The notes: generated from the sequence alone by a model not told the origin. DNA of 64,000 bases from Komarekiella atlantica HA4396-MV6 (GCA_019359395.1 JAHHHK010000027.1:35286-99285), one strand, 5' to 3'. Counted from the stretch's first letter, positions 9,606-17,771 are shown. Numbers and translations are program-made.

Positions 9606-10103
9606 ATGAAATATTGGCGACTACTAGCTAGCTTTGTTTTAGCTATGGTTCTTTTTTTGTTTCCTCTATCGGCGCAAGCTGCAAGTTCATCTAGTATTAC
9701 CCGTTCTGTGGGTAATGATGAATTTAAAGGCAAGGATTACTCTGGTCAAAATTTAGTTGGTACTGAGTTTACCAATGTCAATCTAGAGAATTCCAACTTT
9801 AGCAATGCTGACTTACGCGGTGGTGTATTTAACGGTAGCGTTTTGGAAGGAGTAAATCTGCATGGTGCAGATTTTAGTAATGGCATAGCCTATCTAGCAA
9901 GGTTTAAGAGCGTTGATTTAAGTGATACAGTTTTGACAGATGCAATGATGCTACGTTCTACTTTCGATGATGTTAATATCACGGGTGCTGATTTCACGAA
10001 TGCAATTTTGGATGGACAGCAAGTGAAAAAGCTCTGCACTAAGGCAAATGGTGTAAATTCTAAAACTGGTGTTAATACTCGCGAGTCTTTAGGATGTAAG
10101 TAA
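9606..10103 (+). CDS. Secreted pentapeptide-repeat protein (lumen/periplasm)
   Basis: A 165-residue protein with a signal peptide (KYWRLLASFVLAMVLFLFP then SAQA|AS, cleavage about residue 25-26). It is followed by pentapeptide repeats of the A(D/N)LXX type from about residue 45 to 135 (for example NLENSNFSNADLRGGVFNGS). Such repeats form a right-handed quadrilateral beta-helix. Close homologues in cyanobacteria and plastids are thylakoid-lumen proteins of unclear function. The C-terminal tail carries two Cys (KKLCTKANG and ESLGCK) that could form a disulfide in an oxidising compartment. A terminator-like hairpin follows at 10112. Confidence 0.85.
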   Translation: MKYWRLLASFVLAMVLFLFPLSAQAASSSSITRSVGNDEFKGKDYSGQNLVGTEFTNVNLENSNFSNADLRGGVFNGSVLEGVNLHGADFSNGIAYLARFKSVDLSDTVLTDAMMLRSTFDDVNITGADFTNAILDGQQVKKLCTKANGVNSKTGVNTRESLGCK

Positions 10104-10111
10104 AATCTTAC

Positions 10112-10139
10112 CCCCTCTCTTTTTATCACTGGAGAGGGG
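10112..10139 (+). terminator. Hairpin after the pentapeptide gene
   Basis: CCCCTCTC (10112-10119) pairs with GAGAGGGG (10132-10139) across a 12-base loop, a few bases after the stop codon. It is followed by ATATTGTTTTT. Confidence 0.6.
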
Positions 10140-10192
10140 ATATTGTTTTTAACAGCAGAGGACATGGAGGGCGATCGCTTTTATAGTAACTC

Positions 10193-10405
10193 TCAAAATG
10201 GTTCAACTTCTATACGAGCCTGTTTTAAAATCTTAGCCAGAGTAGAACGCTTGACTGGTCGATGAGCCGGAACTGTCAAATTAAAGACTTCATCTGGCAT
10301 GGTTTTTTTGAGTCTAATGTTGACTACCTCACTGATGGACAACTATCCATCCCGTTCTAAAGCAGCGATAATCTCAGTGTAGTTTAGGTTGGGAACCTTG
10401 CTCAC
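10193..10405 (-). pseudogene. hicA: Decayed HicA toxin gene
   Basis: Read from a GTG overlapping the hicB stop, the frame encodes VPNLNYTEIIAALERDG and then hits TAG. In neighbouring frames the rest of a HicA (dsRBD-like mRNA interferase) can still be followed: WIVVHQ, a TGA, GSQ, then IRLKK, and, back in the first frame, NLTVPAHRPVKRSTLAKIL, the conserved HicA C-terminal block. The region holds at least a frameshift and two stops, so an active toxin is not made. It follows hicB with overlapping ends, the normal order for hicBA. Confidence 0.8.
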
Positions 10406-10614
10406 AGTACCAATTCCCTCACGATTACTCCTTCTTGAGCAACCAATTCATTTTCTAGTGGCTCAAGGTAAAGTTCCATTGCTTCTTGGATATTTTCTAA
10501 TGCTTCTTCGATAGTTTCCCCTTCACTGATACAGCCTGGAAGTGAGGGAACAGAAACGGTGTATCCGCCTTCATCACTGGGTTCTAATACGACTTTTATC
10601 TTTCTGTTTAGGAC
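10402..10614 (-). pseudogene. hicB: HicB antitoxin remnant, start codon not found
   Basis: An open stretch encodes NRKIKVVLEPSDEGGYTVSV followed by PSLPGCISEGETIEEALENI, the classic HicB partial RNase-H-like fold, and ends VIVRELVL. The stop TGA overlaps the GTG of hicA. Upstream of the first conserved residues the frame reads GTC-CTA-AAC after a stop (TAA at 10615-10617). No ATG, GTG or TTG is available, so the start appears to have been lost. With the toxin already broken, the antitoxin is free to decay. It could still be translated from a rare start such as ATA, but I think this unlikely. Confidence 0.7.
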
Positions 10615-10679
10615 TTATAACCCACTTTTCTATTTTGAATTACTTTGATGCGTAGGCGTAGCCCGTCGTAGACATCGCC

Positions 10680-10912
10680 ACTTGAACTTTAGAGGCTGAC
10701 AGTTGAGCCTTAGAGGCTGACGATTGAGCCTTTGAACCTCGATGTTGAGCCTTAGAGGCTGACGATTGAGCCTTTGAGCCTCGATTTTGAGCCTTAGAGG
10801 CTGACAGTTGAGCCTTTGAACCTCGATGTTGAGCCTTAGAGGCTGACAGTTGAGCCTTTGAACTTCGATGTTGAGCTTTAGAGGCTGACTGTTGAGCCTT
10901 TGAACCTCAAGT
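10680..10912. repeat. 42-bp tandem repeat (minisatellite)
   Basis: About 5.5 copies of a 42-bp unit. Each unit is two related 21-bp halves, GTTGAGCCTTTGAACCTCGA and GTTGAGCCTTAGAGGCTGAC. The minus strand stays open through it (repeated EVQRLNxQPLRLNI), but this follows from a unit length divisible by three. I do not call a gene here. Confidence 0.85.
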
Positions 10913-10983
10913 TTCGAGACTTTAGATGTAAGGGGGTAACTGCACTTTACCAATTAATCAGAATCGAACCGCAGAGGCGCAGC

Positions 10984-11024
10984 GAAAAGTTTGCGCGTCC
11001 GGGTTTCCCGGCGCAAAACTTTTC
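10984..11024. repeat. Strong GC-rich hairpin in a repeat cluster
   Basis: AAAAGTTTGCGC pairs with GCGCAAAACTTTT (one bulge) around an inner CCGGG-TTT-CCCGG stem. The next 150 bases (11040-11170) hold further inverted blocks (GCGTTAGCG, CTCGCAGAGAAGC, GCGTCTCGTAAAGC, AGCCTCTTGTAGAGAAG) of the kind that recur in Nostoc genomes. No gene is seen in 10953-11290. Confidence 0.7.
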
Positions 11025-11290
11025 AAGACAGAGGACACGGAGGAAGAGATTAAGAGGGAGCGTTAGCGTTGGCGGAGCCTCTCGCAGAGAAGCTTACCGT
11101 TTGCGTAGCGTCTCGTAAAGCCTGCGGCATAGCTACGCTTAGGGCGCAGCCTCTTGTAGAGAAGAGAAGGTATCACTGTTTTAAGTTACAATTTATAGGC
11201 GATCGCTCCTAAAGTTTGAACTACAACTTTTGTGTGGCATCAATTATTGCTTGCAGTTGGGCAAGGATTTCCACAAGTGAAGGGTTATAA

Positions 11291-11446
11291 CAATTTTTGC
11301 AAATACGGCTAGAGATTCAAAGAAGAAAAACTCAAATTAAATCTGAATTCCAATCAAACTACTCAGACTTCCCAATTGATCCCCGCCTCGTCAACATCGA
11401 TAGAGAAACCATCTACCTGGATGCGAGACGGGTACAGTCCTACTGA
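11291..11446 (+). pseudogene. Gene remnant, C-terminal end of an unknown protein
   Basis: After a stop at 11288-11290 the frame is open to TGA at 11444-11446. It encodes a protein-like sequence, FLQIRLEIQRRKTQIKSEFQ then SNYSDFPIDPRLVNIDRETI and YLDARRVQSY. There is no start codon near its beginning. The amino-acid composition looks like a real polar C terminus rather than a shadow, so I read it as a truncated gene next to the repeat cluster. No family is recognised. Confidence 0.35.
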
Positions 11447-11460
11447 AATTTATCCTTGCA

Positions 11461-11580
11461 ATGGCAATTTTGACTTCATTATCGATTGGGGAAATTGCTA
11501 CTGTGATAGTTGCGATTACGGGTTTAATCAAAACTCTAGTACCTGTGATGGTGCGCCCGAAAAGCGAAAAAAATAAGTAG
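11461..11580 (+). CDS. Possible 39-residue membrane peptide
   Basis: ATG at 11461 opens a frame encoding MAILTSLSIGEIATVIVAIT followed by GLIKTLVPVM and a basic tail VRPKSEKNK. This is one hydrophobic helix with a positive C terminus. It starts 14 bases after the end of the remnant at 11291-11446, as a downstream gene would. A longer overlapping frame (11376-11576) has an unnatural composition and I do not favour it. There is no clear ribosome-binding site. It could be a real small membrane protein, or a leftover of the same decayed locus. Confidence 0.35.
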   Translation: MAILTSLSIGEIATVIVAITGLIKTLVPVMVRPKSEKNK

Positions 11581-11593
11581 CTTTTGCCTTTCT

Positions 11594-12340
11594 TTAATCT
11601 GCGTTCACAAATTCCAAATAATCATTGCTGAGTTCCTTCACCGCCAAGTCATAAAACTGCTTCCCATGTTCTGGTGTAGCCAAGCCAGGATTTGATCCCA
11701 TGCGTCCATCTGGGTAATGCGCTCGAAAGTTCGCAGCACCATAAATCCTGTGTCCAGTTCCAACTTCTGGTGAGAGGGGTGCTTGCTTAATCGCCTCTGG
11801 ATAAACGTATTGGGTGAGCGCTACTTCACTTGGTGTGGCATGAGAGCCTTCTTGATTGCCATATAATTCTTTGGCAAGCTTATAAACAGAACCACACATA
11901 AACCAGTTAGCTACTTGACATTGCACCCGTTGAGCATTGGCAATCTGCAAATCTTCTAAGTGGGCGTAGGTTTCGGAGAAAGCAGCTTTGAGAGTGGCGA
12001 TGTTGCCACCGTGTCCGTTGATAAAGTAGAACTTGGTAAAACCAGCTTTGGCTAAACAAGTTACATACTCTTGAACTACCTGAATCAAAGTACTGGGACG
12101 CAGACTGATTGTGCCAGGAAAGGCGGTGTGGTGCAGCGCCATCCCCACATTGATTGTAGGGCCAACGATCGCCTGCGTTACATCACCTACACCACGAGCG
12201 ATCGCTTCTGCACAAATAGCATCAGTGCCAATTAATCCCGTTGGCCCATGTTGCTCAGTGGAACCAATAGGTAAAATAATACCCTGAGACTGCTGTAAAT
12301 AAGCTTCGACGTCCTGCCAAGTACTTAAATGAAGTAGCAT
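11594..12340 (-). CDS. Creatininase-family metal-dependent amidohydrolase
   Basis: A 248-residue member of the creatininase/FAPy-deformylase/mycofactocin-hydrolase family. The metal-binding blocks are IILPIGSTEQHGPTGLIGTD (Glu/His/Asp ligands) near residues 20-40 and FINGHGGN near 107-114, plus an acidic site in NQEGSHATPSEVAL. Members hydrolyse cyclic or linear amide bonds; cyanobacterial examples have no assigned substrate. The length is typical and there is no signal peptide, so it is cytoplasmic. The gene stands alone, its 3' end facing the small ORF at 11461. Confidence 0.88.
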   Translation of the reverse strand: MLLHLSTWQDVEAYLQQSQGIILPIGSTEQHGPTGLIGTDAICAEAIARGVGDVTQAIVGPTINVGMALHHTAFPGTISLRPSTLIQVVQEYVTCLAKAGFTKFYFINGHGGNIATLKAAFSETYAHLEDLQIANAQRVQCQVANWFMCGSVYKLAKELYGNQEGSHATPSEVALTQYVYPEAIKQAPLSPEVGTGHRIYGAANFRAHYPDGRMGSNPGLATPEHGKQFYDLAVKELSNDYLEFVNAD

Positions 12341-12804
12341 TTTTTATAATTATCCTCATTACAATTGCTGTGAGAAGCAACCTTCGGCTGCTAGATAATA
12401 TCTTCTATGATTAATCCCCACTAACATGATTATGAACTCCCTTTCTTTCACACGGAAATAATCACTATGAAATACGGCAATTTTAATGAATATCCACCAC
12501 TGTAGAGACGTTGCAATGCAACGTCTCTACTATATTTTTGGATATCAGCCACCAATTTGGCAAAAGATTTCTGTCAAATTTGGGGGAAATGAAACTATTT
12601 ATTTTTAGAAATATTGTCTAGGGGATGGAGTTGCAACGAGTTTTGTAAGATATAGATACAAGCAGTTTATTAATGCCACTATATCCTACGACTCTCGTTG
12701 CGAACCTCCATACAATTAAAATTTGAACTGAGTTATGAGATGTTTGCGTTTTAGAAAATAAAGCAGATAAAAGTGCTTTGGAACTAGCACATCTCTACTC
12801 TTGA
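12341..12804. other. Intergenic region with one dispersed palindrome
   Basis: 464 bases without a credible gene. It contains the second GTAGAGACG palindrome (12502-12530). Two related words, GAGTTGCAACGAG and CTCGTTGCGAAC, occur 60 bases apart. Nothing else was recognised. Confidence 0.5.
12502..12530. repeat. Dispersed palindrome, GTAGAGACG family, copy 2
   Basis: GTAGAGACGTTGCA pairs perfectly with the complementary arm ending at 12530, with a 1-base centre. The outer nine bases match the copies at 2128 and 34744 while the inner bases differ but stay complementary, so pairing is conserved. Confidence 0.8.
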
Positions 12805-13077
12805 CTAATCAAAGTAATAATGTTTTTTCACGTCACTTGTTATTTCCCACACACAGGACATACCAGCAGGAAAAGTTACCAAATCGCTTTTACCCATCTG
12901 CACTGGCTGTCCACCATTAGGAGTAACAATTACATCACCTTCTAAAAAGTAACAAGTTTCTTGAGAATCATACGTCCAAGGGAACTTAGATATTTCCTTT
13001 TTCCAAATTGCCCATTTGGACACACCTAATTGATTAAGACGCTCTTGACTGGGTTGATGCTCAATTTTAATTTCCAT
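12805..13077 (-). CDS. Cupin-domain protein (DUF861/EutQ-like)
   Basis: A small single-domain cupin. The barrel motif is visible as WTYDSQETCYFLEGDVIVTP followed by GGQPVQMGKSDLVTFPAGMS, the glycine-rich turn and second motif of the fold. Members bind a small ligand or metal; the function is not established. I place the start at the ATG at 13077 (MEIKIEHQPS, 90 residues), where family proteins usually begin. The frame stays open to an ATG at 13128, which would give 107 residues and overlap the upstream gene by 29 bases. Either way it follows the Mo-nitrogenase-C gene closely and is probably cotranscribed with it. Confidence 0.8.
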   Translation of the reverse strand: MEIKIEHQPSQERLNQLGVSKWAIWKKEISKFPWTYDSQETCYFLEGDVIVTPNGGQPVQMGKSDLVTFPAGMSCVWEITSDVKKHYYFD

Positions 13078-13099
13078 GCCATGTTTACTTTGGTTATTT

Positions 13100-13471
13100 T
13101 CAGCAGTAGGACTGAATATCTTCTCCACACTGATCTACTAAATAACACAAAGCGCGAAAACGCAAGCCTACAAGTTGATCATAAAGGGGATTGAGCTTGC
13201 ACATAGGGGGAATATGTCCAATTTTGCGACCAAACAGCATCAAATCACGCTCGAAGGGGCACTGAGCAGGAATCATTTTAGCAATAAATTTAGCTAATTT
13301 CCGATTCGGAATTTCGAGTTTGTCAAGCCAGATACGTAATGGTTGCAATAAATCTAATTTAGGCTGAGCAAACTGGTTTTTAGTCCCTACTTTCTGGTTT
13401 TCTCCTACAGCATTAATAAAAGCAGGGAAAACAATACGCCGATTATTTGTTTTGAGCATTGTTGTAAGCAA
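13100..13471 (-). CDS. Mo-dependent nitrogenase C-terminus family protein
   Basis: A 123-residue protein. Residues 45-120 match the small Mo-nitro_C family of cyanobacteria: LLQPLRIWLDKLEIPNRKLA, then IPAQCPFERDLMLFGRKIGH, IPPMCKLNPLYDQLVGLRFR and ALCYLVDQCGED. Four conserved Cys (PAQCPF, PMCKL, ALCYL, QCGED) could bind metal or form disulfides. Despite the family name it is not a nitrogenase subunit and its role is unknown; it is common in diazotrophic filamentous cyanobacteria. The first 40 residues are poorly conserved, and M5 is an alternative start. A 14-bp inverted repeat lies upstream at 13536-13578. Confidence 0.85.
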   Translation of the reverse strand: MLTTMLKTNNRRIVFPAFINAVGENQKVGTKNQFAQPKLDLLQPLRIWLDKLEIPNRKLAKFIAKMIPAQCPFERDLMLFGRKIGHIPPMCKLNPLYDQLVGLRFRALCYLVDQCGEDIQSYC

Positions 13472-13535
13472 GGTTTTCCTTGTGTTGATAAACTATTCGC
13501 TAATTTGAGATGTTACTATGCAACATATCTCGTTC

Positions 13536-13578
13536 ATTTATTTTGTGCTTGTAGATATAAGAGGAGCACAAAATAAAT
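13536..13578. promoter_or_regulatory. 14-bp perfect inverted repeat upstream of the Mo-nitro_C gene
   Basis: ATTTATTTTGTGCT (13536-13549) and its exact complement (13565-13578) are separated by 15 bases. It begins 65 bases upstream of the ATG at 13471. It may be an operator for a dimeric regulator or a hairpin in a leader transcript. Confidence 0.5.
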
Positions 13579-14310
13579 AATTAACATGGATTATTGGAAC
13601 AGGGAAATGGTTTAACTAATTGATATTTAAACCCACCAAATGATGAATAACTGTCCCACTAAATACAAAATAACAAAGAAATTATAAAAATGGTATTTCT
13701 TTAACTTATCAATTGCTTATATTCAAAATAGCAATCTCATATCTTGAATATAAATGCTTGGTTTTGAAACTACATAGTACCTTGAGATGTAGTTTTGCAG
13801 ACAAAATTGCGGTTTTGCTCTGACTCCAGCTAGAGATTCTAGGATTAGCCCTTCATGAAAACAGATTCTAGGGTATTGAGTATCAAATCAAATGTCATGG
13901 ATGTTACATAAACTGACCCAGATATTATTTAATCAGTTGCAAAACCCGGTTTGATAAGTACAAGCTAATACACTTGTCCAAGTAACTGTAATTTAGGTAA
14001 AACTGGTTACAGAAATTTTGAGCAAATACTGGGTTTGCACCCAAAGAAGACGAAAAAGTTAGAGCTTGGTCTACTAATATCTGTTGACAAAGCCACTGCT
14101 GTATATGTTCCTATAAAAAAATACCTTTGGCGATGCCAGCGGCGAGCTATGCTTACGCATCTGTGAACGGCGCAATTGCTTGGTCGGTGGTAAAAAAATA
14201 TGGCGAGGCGATCGCTTTGTTAATCAGTTAACCAGCATTAACACGAACGACAATTTAAAGCCTCTACCTCAATAATGATTTCTAATTCTGTATCACTCTT
14301 AATTAGACTC
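13579..14310. other. Gene-free AT-rich stretch
   Basis: About 730 bases with no credible reading frame on either strand. The last 200 bases (14110-14230) hold fragments with GGCGATGCC and GCGAGGCGATCGC words typical of decayed repeats. No promoter or RNA structure was recognised with confidence. Confidence 0.5.
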
Positions 14311-15075
14311 TTATTGTAGAGTATCAGGGTCGTCAACGCCGAGCGTTCTCAACCTTGCCTTTAATTGTTCTATCTGCAACTGTGCTTGTTCTGCCCGTTG
14401 ACGTTCTTGTTCTGCCCGTTGACGTTCTTGTTCTGCCCGTTGACGTTCTTGTTCTGCTCGTTCTTCTGCCTGCTGCCTTGCTGCAACTTCTAGCTGTAAA
14501 GCCTCTGCTAGCTCATCGGGGATCAGTAATTTTTCACCCGTATCCTCTCGATAAAACCCAATCAGCCGACCTTCAAGCACCAAGCGCAGTTGTAAAGGTT
14601 CACTGCGGCTATCTTGAATAGCTTCGTAAGTTTCTCCCCGCAGGCGATAACCACGTAACTGTTGTTCCACCCACTCGCTTTTCGGATCAAACAACCAGTA
14701 TTCCTTTACACCTAACTGCTCATAGAGAGTCTTTTTGAAGATTTCATCTTGTCCCTTAGTACCAAAAGATGTCATCTCAAAAATGACTGCGGGTACTTGA
14801 CCCTCTTCCCAGATTTTATAGTTGTCTCGACCGCCAGGTGCTACATCAAAAATTACCATTACATCAGGGGCAACCCGCAACTTGGGAAATCCCTGTGCAT
14901 AGTAAAGAAATTGATTTGCCAATACTGTTGCTTGACGATCTGCTAAATATTGTTTGAGCACTTCCAGGGTGGTGAGCAATGCATAAAGGTGATCGTAGGT
15001 TTCCGCCACTGGTTGACCATCAGCACTAGGGTAGAAGGGTTGAGATTCAATACTGACAGGTAGAATAGCTGTCAT
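14311..15075 (-). CDS. Uma2-family (DUF820) PD-(D/E)XK nuclease-like protein
   Basis: A 254-residue Uma2 protein. This family is hugely expanded in cyanobacteria and has a restriction-endonuclease-like fold. Recognisable elements are LRVAPDVMVIFDVAPGGRDN (catalytic Asp region), VPAVIFEMTSFGTKGQDEIF (the E-x-T/K motif) and LGVKEYWLFDPKSEWVEQQL. The C-terminal 60 residues are a charged coiled coil with a tandem AEQERQR heptad repeated four times (DNA repeat at about 14395-14460). The biological role is not established; nuclease activity is inferred from the fold only. It is a single gene. Confidence 0.88.
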   Translation of the reverse strand: MTAILPVSIESQPFYPSADGQPVAETYDHLYALLTTLEVLKQYLADRQATVLANQFLYYAQGFPKLRVAPDVMVIFDVAPGGRDNYKIWEEGQVPAVIFEMTSFGTKGQDEIFKKTLYEQLGVKEYWLFDPKSEWVEQQLRGYRLRGETYEAIQDSRSEPLQLRLVLEGRLIGFYREDTGEKLLIPDELAEALQLEVAARQQAEERAEQERQRAEQERQRAEQERQRAEQAQLQIEQLKARLRTLGVDDPDTLQ

Positions 15076-15125
15076 GGTTATAAATTTAGTGCTACCAAAC
15101 TATTCTAGAGCAAGTCTGGCGCTCC

Positions 15126-15950
15126 CTAACTTCTGGGTATTTCCAAGCTTTTTAAAAGATAACTTGATAATTCACAAAATCCTTCTCCTTCGGCAGATGT
15201 AGTTATATAAGCAGGCTGATGTTGCAACTGATTGACATATTCCAGCACATTCGCCACGCCCACAGAAACCGGAAAATAGCGGGGATCAAATAAACTTTCA
15301 TCATTGGGGCTATCGCCAACAGTGACAACTTGTTCTGGTGAGTACTGCGGCATGTATCCACGCAATACCTGCAACAAACCCACAGCCTTATCTTGCCCTT
15401 GGGGTTTAATATGGCACTGCACATTGCTGTAGGTGAATCCCCAACCCATTTGCTGACAAAGATTATCGAGGGTTTGTAGTTCACTTGGACTTAAAGCAGC
15501 TACATCAAATGTCCAGTCAGTAATGCGAAAGCGATTGTCAGCAGCTTCCTGAATTTGAGGGAATTTGGTTTGTAATTGCTTAAAAGCCATAGCTAAATGC
15601 TGGCGATGCTCAACTAAATCGGGAATAGGTGTTAAAGTTACTGGTTTCTGGTTCCCGGATGGAAAGAATAAACCGCCATTTTCTGCCATAGCCCCCGCAA
15701 TCGGCATCAAGCTACTCAATCCACTTACCCAACCAGCTGAACGTCCGGTGACAATTAGCACTTGGATACCAGATGCGGCTAAATCCTCCAGCGTTTGCAA
15801 GAGTGTAGCAGTAAATTTTCCTTGTTTAGTTAGAGTGCCATCCATATCTGTGGCAACAAGACGAATATTGCTCAAGCAAGTAGATGAAATCTCAGACAAG
15901 GGTCTTAGGTTTGTTGAACCCCCAGCAGAGACGCTCAAATGTCTAGACAT
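15126..15950 (-). CDS. HAD-superfamily (IIB) phosphatase
   Basis: A 274-residue HAD hydrolase of the Cof/sucrose-phosphatase-like class. Motif I is LVATDMDGTLTKQG (both catalytic Asp present), motif II is VLIVTGRSAGWV, and motif IV is VVTVGDSPNDESLF. A type C2 cap lies between motifs II and III. It should dephosphorylate a small phosphorylated metabolite such as a sugar phosphate; the substrate cannot be read from the sequence. It is cytoplasmic. The N-terminal 25 residues before motif I are unconserved and the true start may be a little later. Confidence 0.85.
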   Translation of the reverse strand: MSRHLSVSAGGSTNLRPLSEISSTCLSNIRLVATDMDGTLTKQGKFTATLLQTLEDLAASGIQVLIVTGRSAGWVSGLSSLMPIAGAMAENGGLFFPSGNQKPVTLTPIPDLVEHRQHLAMAFKQLQTKFPQIQEAADNRFRITDWTFDVAALSPSELQTLDNLCQQMGWGFTYSNVQCHIKPQGQDKAVGLLQVLRGYMPQYSPEQVVTVGDSPNDESLFDPRYFPVSVGVANVLEYVNQLQHQPAYITTSAEGEGFCELSSYLLKSLEIPRS

Positions 15951-16056
15951 ACGCGGTTTGAAGAAAAGCTGTAAAAAATATTAATGGTACAGCAAGATGG
16001 TATTCCAGATTTGGGCATCCTAAAAATCAGGAGTCAAGTTTTTCAGTTTGTCAACT

Positions 16057-16875
16057 ATGCTCACTTCGATGTTTCTTGCCCAATCCCCAGGGTCAAAAAC
16101 TAAAAAGGCATCCCAGGAAGTGCCCGCAACCGATCCTCAAATACCACCTTTTTTGGTGATAACTTCTGGAGGACTGGCTTTAGCGGTGATTGCTTTGATT
16201 GTGTATAGCAAACTCCAGATGAATCAGCTGGAGAAAAAAATCAAGTTTGAAAAATTCCGTGTGCGAGAACTAGATAAAAAGTTTAAGCTGGCGCTGGAAA
16301 CAATTCGCAAAATGGAAACTAATCCCGACTTGGTTAACTCACGGGACTTTAACCTAGATTATCTGCGAATGCGGATGTCAGAGGAGGTGTTTCATTTTGC
16401 AATCCTTAATCAAGTTAAGATCAAGGTCAAAGATAAAATTTCTCAAGCTCTGCGTCCAAATCAAGCTCAACAAGGAACATTAGGAATTGCTAATAGTACT
16501 GGACGACAGGTCGATGAAACTTTTGATGTAGAGTATGAAACTGGTAGCCCAGCAAACCCTGCTAAGCGAGTACTGTTTCGCATCCAAATCCGGTTAATGA
16601 AGTTACCTACGCAAGCGACTTCTGCAACTATTAGCCAAATTATTGACTGTATTGAAACTTACCTGAGTCCAATAGAAGATGAAGATACTTGGCAACCGAC
16701 AATTCAAGGTCGGATTGCTTCCATGCATTGGGATCAAAAGGCTAAGCCTACGCCCCTGCTAGTGCTAGAACAATCTAATGAAGGTGTGAATGTAACTTTT
16801 CGCACTAGTCGCCAACCAAATGCCCCAACTCAACCCCAGCAACCTGGAATGAAAAAATCAGGCTCGGCTAAATAA
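16057..16875 (+). CDS. Conserved cyanobacterial single-pass membrane protein, unknown function
   Basis: About 272 residues. A TTG at 16048 and an ATG at 16057 are both possible; I choose the ATG. One transmembrane segment (PPFLVITSGGLALAVIALIV) near residue 35-52 is followed by a coiled-coil stretch rich in Lys/Glu (QLEKKIKFEKFRVRELDKKF). A mixed alpha/beta domain follows, then a Pro/Gln-rich tail. I recognise no catalytic motif and no named family. It diverges from the HAD gene. It may be a scaffold or an envelope-associated factor, but that is only inferred from layout. Confidence 0.7.
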   Translation: MLTSMFLAQSPGSKTKKASQEVPATDPQIPPFLVITSGGLALAVIALIVYSKLQMNQLEKKIKFEKFRVRELDKKFKLALETIRKMETNPDLVNSRDFNLDYLRMRMSEEVFHFAILNQVKIKVKDKISQALRPNQAQQGTLGIANSTGRQVDETFDVEYETGSPANPAKRVLFRIQIRLMKLPTQATSATISQIIDCIETYLSPIEDEDTWQPTIQGRIASMHWDQKAKPTPLLVLEQSNEGVNVTFRTSRQPNAPTQPQQPGMKKSGSAK

Positions 16876-17028
16876 TAGACCTGCTTTAAAAGTCTACTTA
16901 CATCATTCTTTGTGTTCGCTCACGCAGCTAATGGAGTCTCTTGCATATAAAAGGCTTTGTTTGTGTACTTGACCTACACAGAGAGAGCGATAAATCGCTC
17001 ACTACGAACAAAATCTTTATCTAAACAT

Positions 17029-17144
17029 TAGACCTCTTGCATAAATCAGATTATGAACTCCAAATAGATAAATTTCTCGTTACTCTCTGCGCCTCTGCGT
17101 GAACCTTAAAATTTTTATTTTCAGATATTCGTGCAAGAGGTCTA
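17029..17144. mobile_element. 116-bp MITE-like element
   Basis: Terminal inverted repeats TAGACCTCTTGCA (17029-17041) and TGCAAGAGGTCTA (17132-17144) are perfect over 13 bp and start with TA, as expected for an IS630/Tc-mariner-type target. The interior has no reading frame. It sits in the 460-base gap between two plus-strand genes. Confidence 0.65.
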
Positions 17145-17335
17145 TTGAGCTAGGAGTTTACTTCTTCAGTAGATTAAATATTCTTATTGACTAAAAACAC
17201 TGTAATAATGCTACGGAATTATTTTGAGCGTTTTCGCAATTTTTAAGTAAAAAATTTTTCACAAACAGTACATAATTAAATATGTGTGATACTAAATTTA
17301 AGTATTAAAAGTTATAAGTAAATAGTTGTGATTTC

Positions 17336-17761
17336 ATGTTGAAGCTAGTACCAGTTACCTTTATAGCAACAGTTCTCAGCCTTGCATTAATCGATAACCC
17401 CAGCGCTACACTGGCTGGAACCTGCGCTTCCAAGTGCGGTTCACGCCCAGTTCAGTTTACACCTGGTCAACGTGTCCGCTTGGAAGTGGTAAATACCACA
17501 TCTGGCTTGGTGAAACTAGAGAAACTGCAAGGAACCGCTGCAATTCCCTTGCAACCTGGACAGAAATTACGATTGGAGCAAGGAGACGGTACACAACCAA
17601 ATATCTCTCTTGTATTCTGGGATGAAACAGGGTTGCCACTAAAAGCAGTTGTTTCTAAACTAAACTTTGGTACATTACGTCTAGAAATTCGTCCTGGTAA
17701 TAGTTACCCAGGCGATCGCTCTCTCTACATACTCAACGATGGTCGCGTAAACGTATTTTAA
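17336..17761 (+). CDS. Small secreted protein, unknown function
   Basis: A 141-residue protein with a signal peptide (LKLVPVTFIATVLSLALIDN, probable cleavage after ATLA near residue 27). The mature part starts with a CASKCG Cys pair and is predicted mostly beta, with two similar PGQ(R/K)(V/L)RLE segments (TPGQRVRLEV and QPGQKLRLEQ) about 38 residues apart, suggesting an internal duplication of a beta hairpin. Similar short periplasmic proteins occur in cyanobacteria. I cannot assign a function. The next gene follows after 10 bases, so the two are probably one operon. Confidence 0.7.
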   Translation: MLKLVPVTFIATVLSLALIDNPSATLAGTCASKCGSRPVQFTPGQRVRLEVVNTTSGLVKLEKLQGTAAIPLQPGQKLRLEQGDGTQPNISLVFWDETGLPLKAVVSKLNFGTLRLEIRPGNSYPGDRSLYILNDGRVNVF

Positions 17762-17771
17762 AATACACATT

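Noticed and set aside
10630..10953. 107-residue minus-strand frame with EVQRLNxQPLRLNI repeats
   Set aside because: A product of the 42-bp minisatellite; no start signal, no non-repeat domain, and the ends run into dispersed repeats.
11376..11576. 66-residue frame over the small hydrophobic ORF
   Set aside because: Composition (many Cys, Asn, Ser) looks like a shadow; the 39-residue hydrophobic frame in another phase is more natural.
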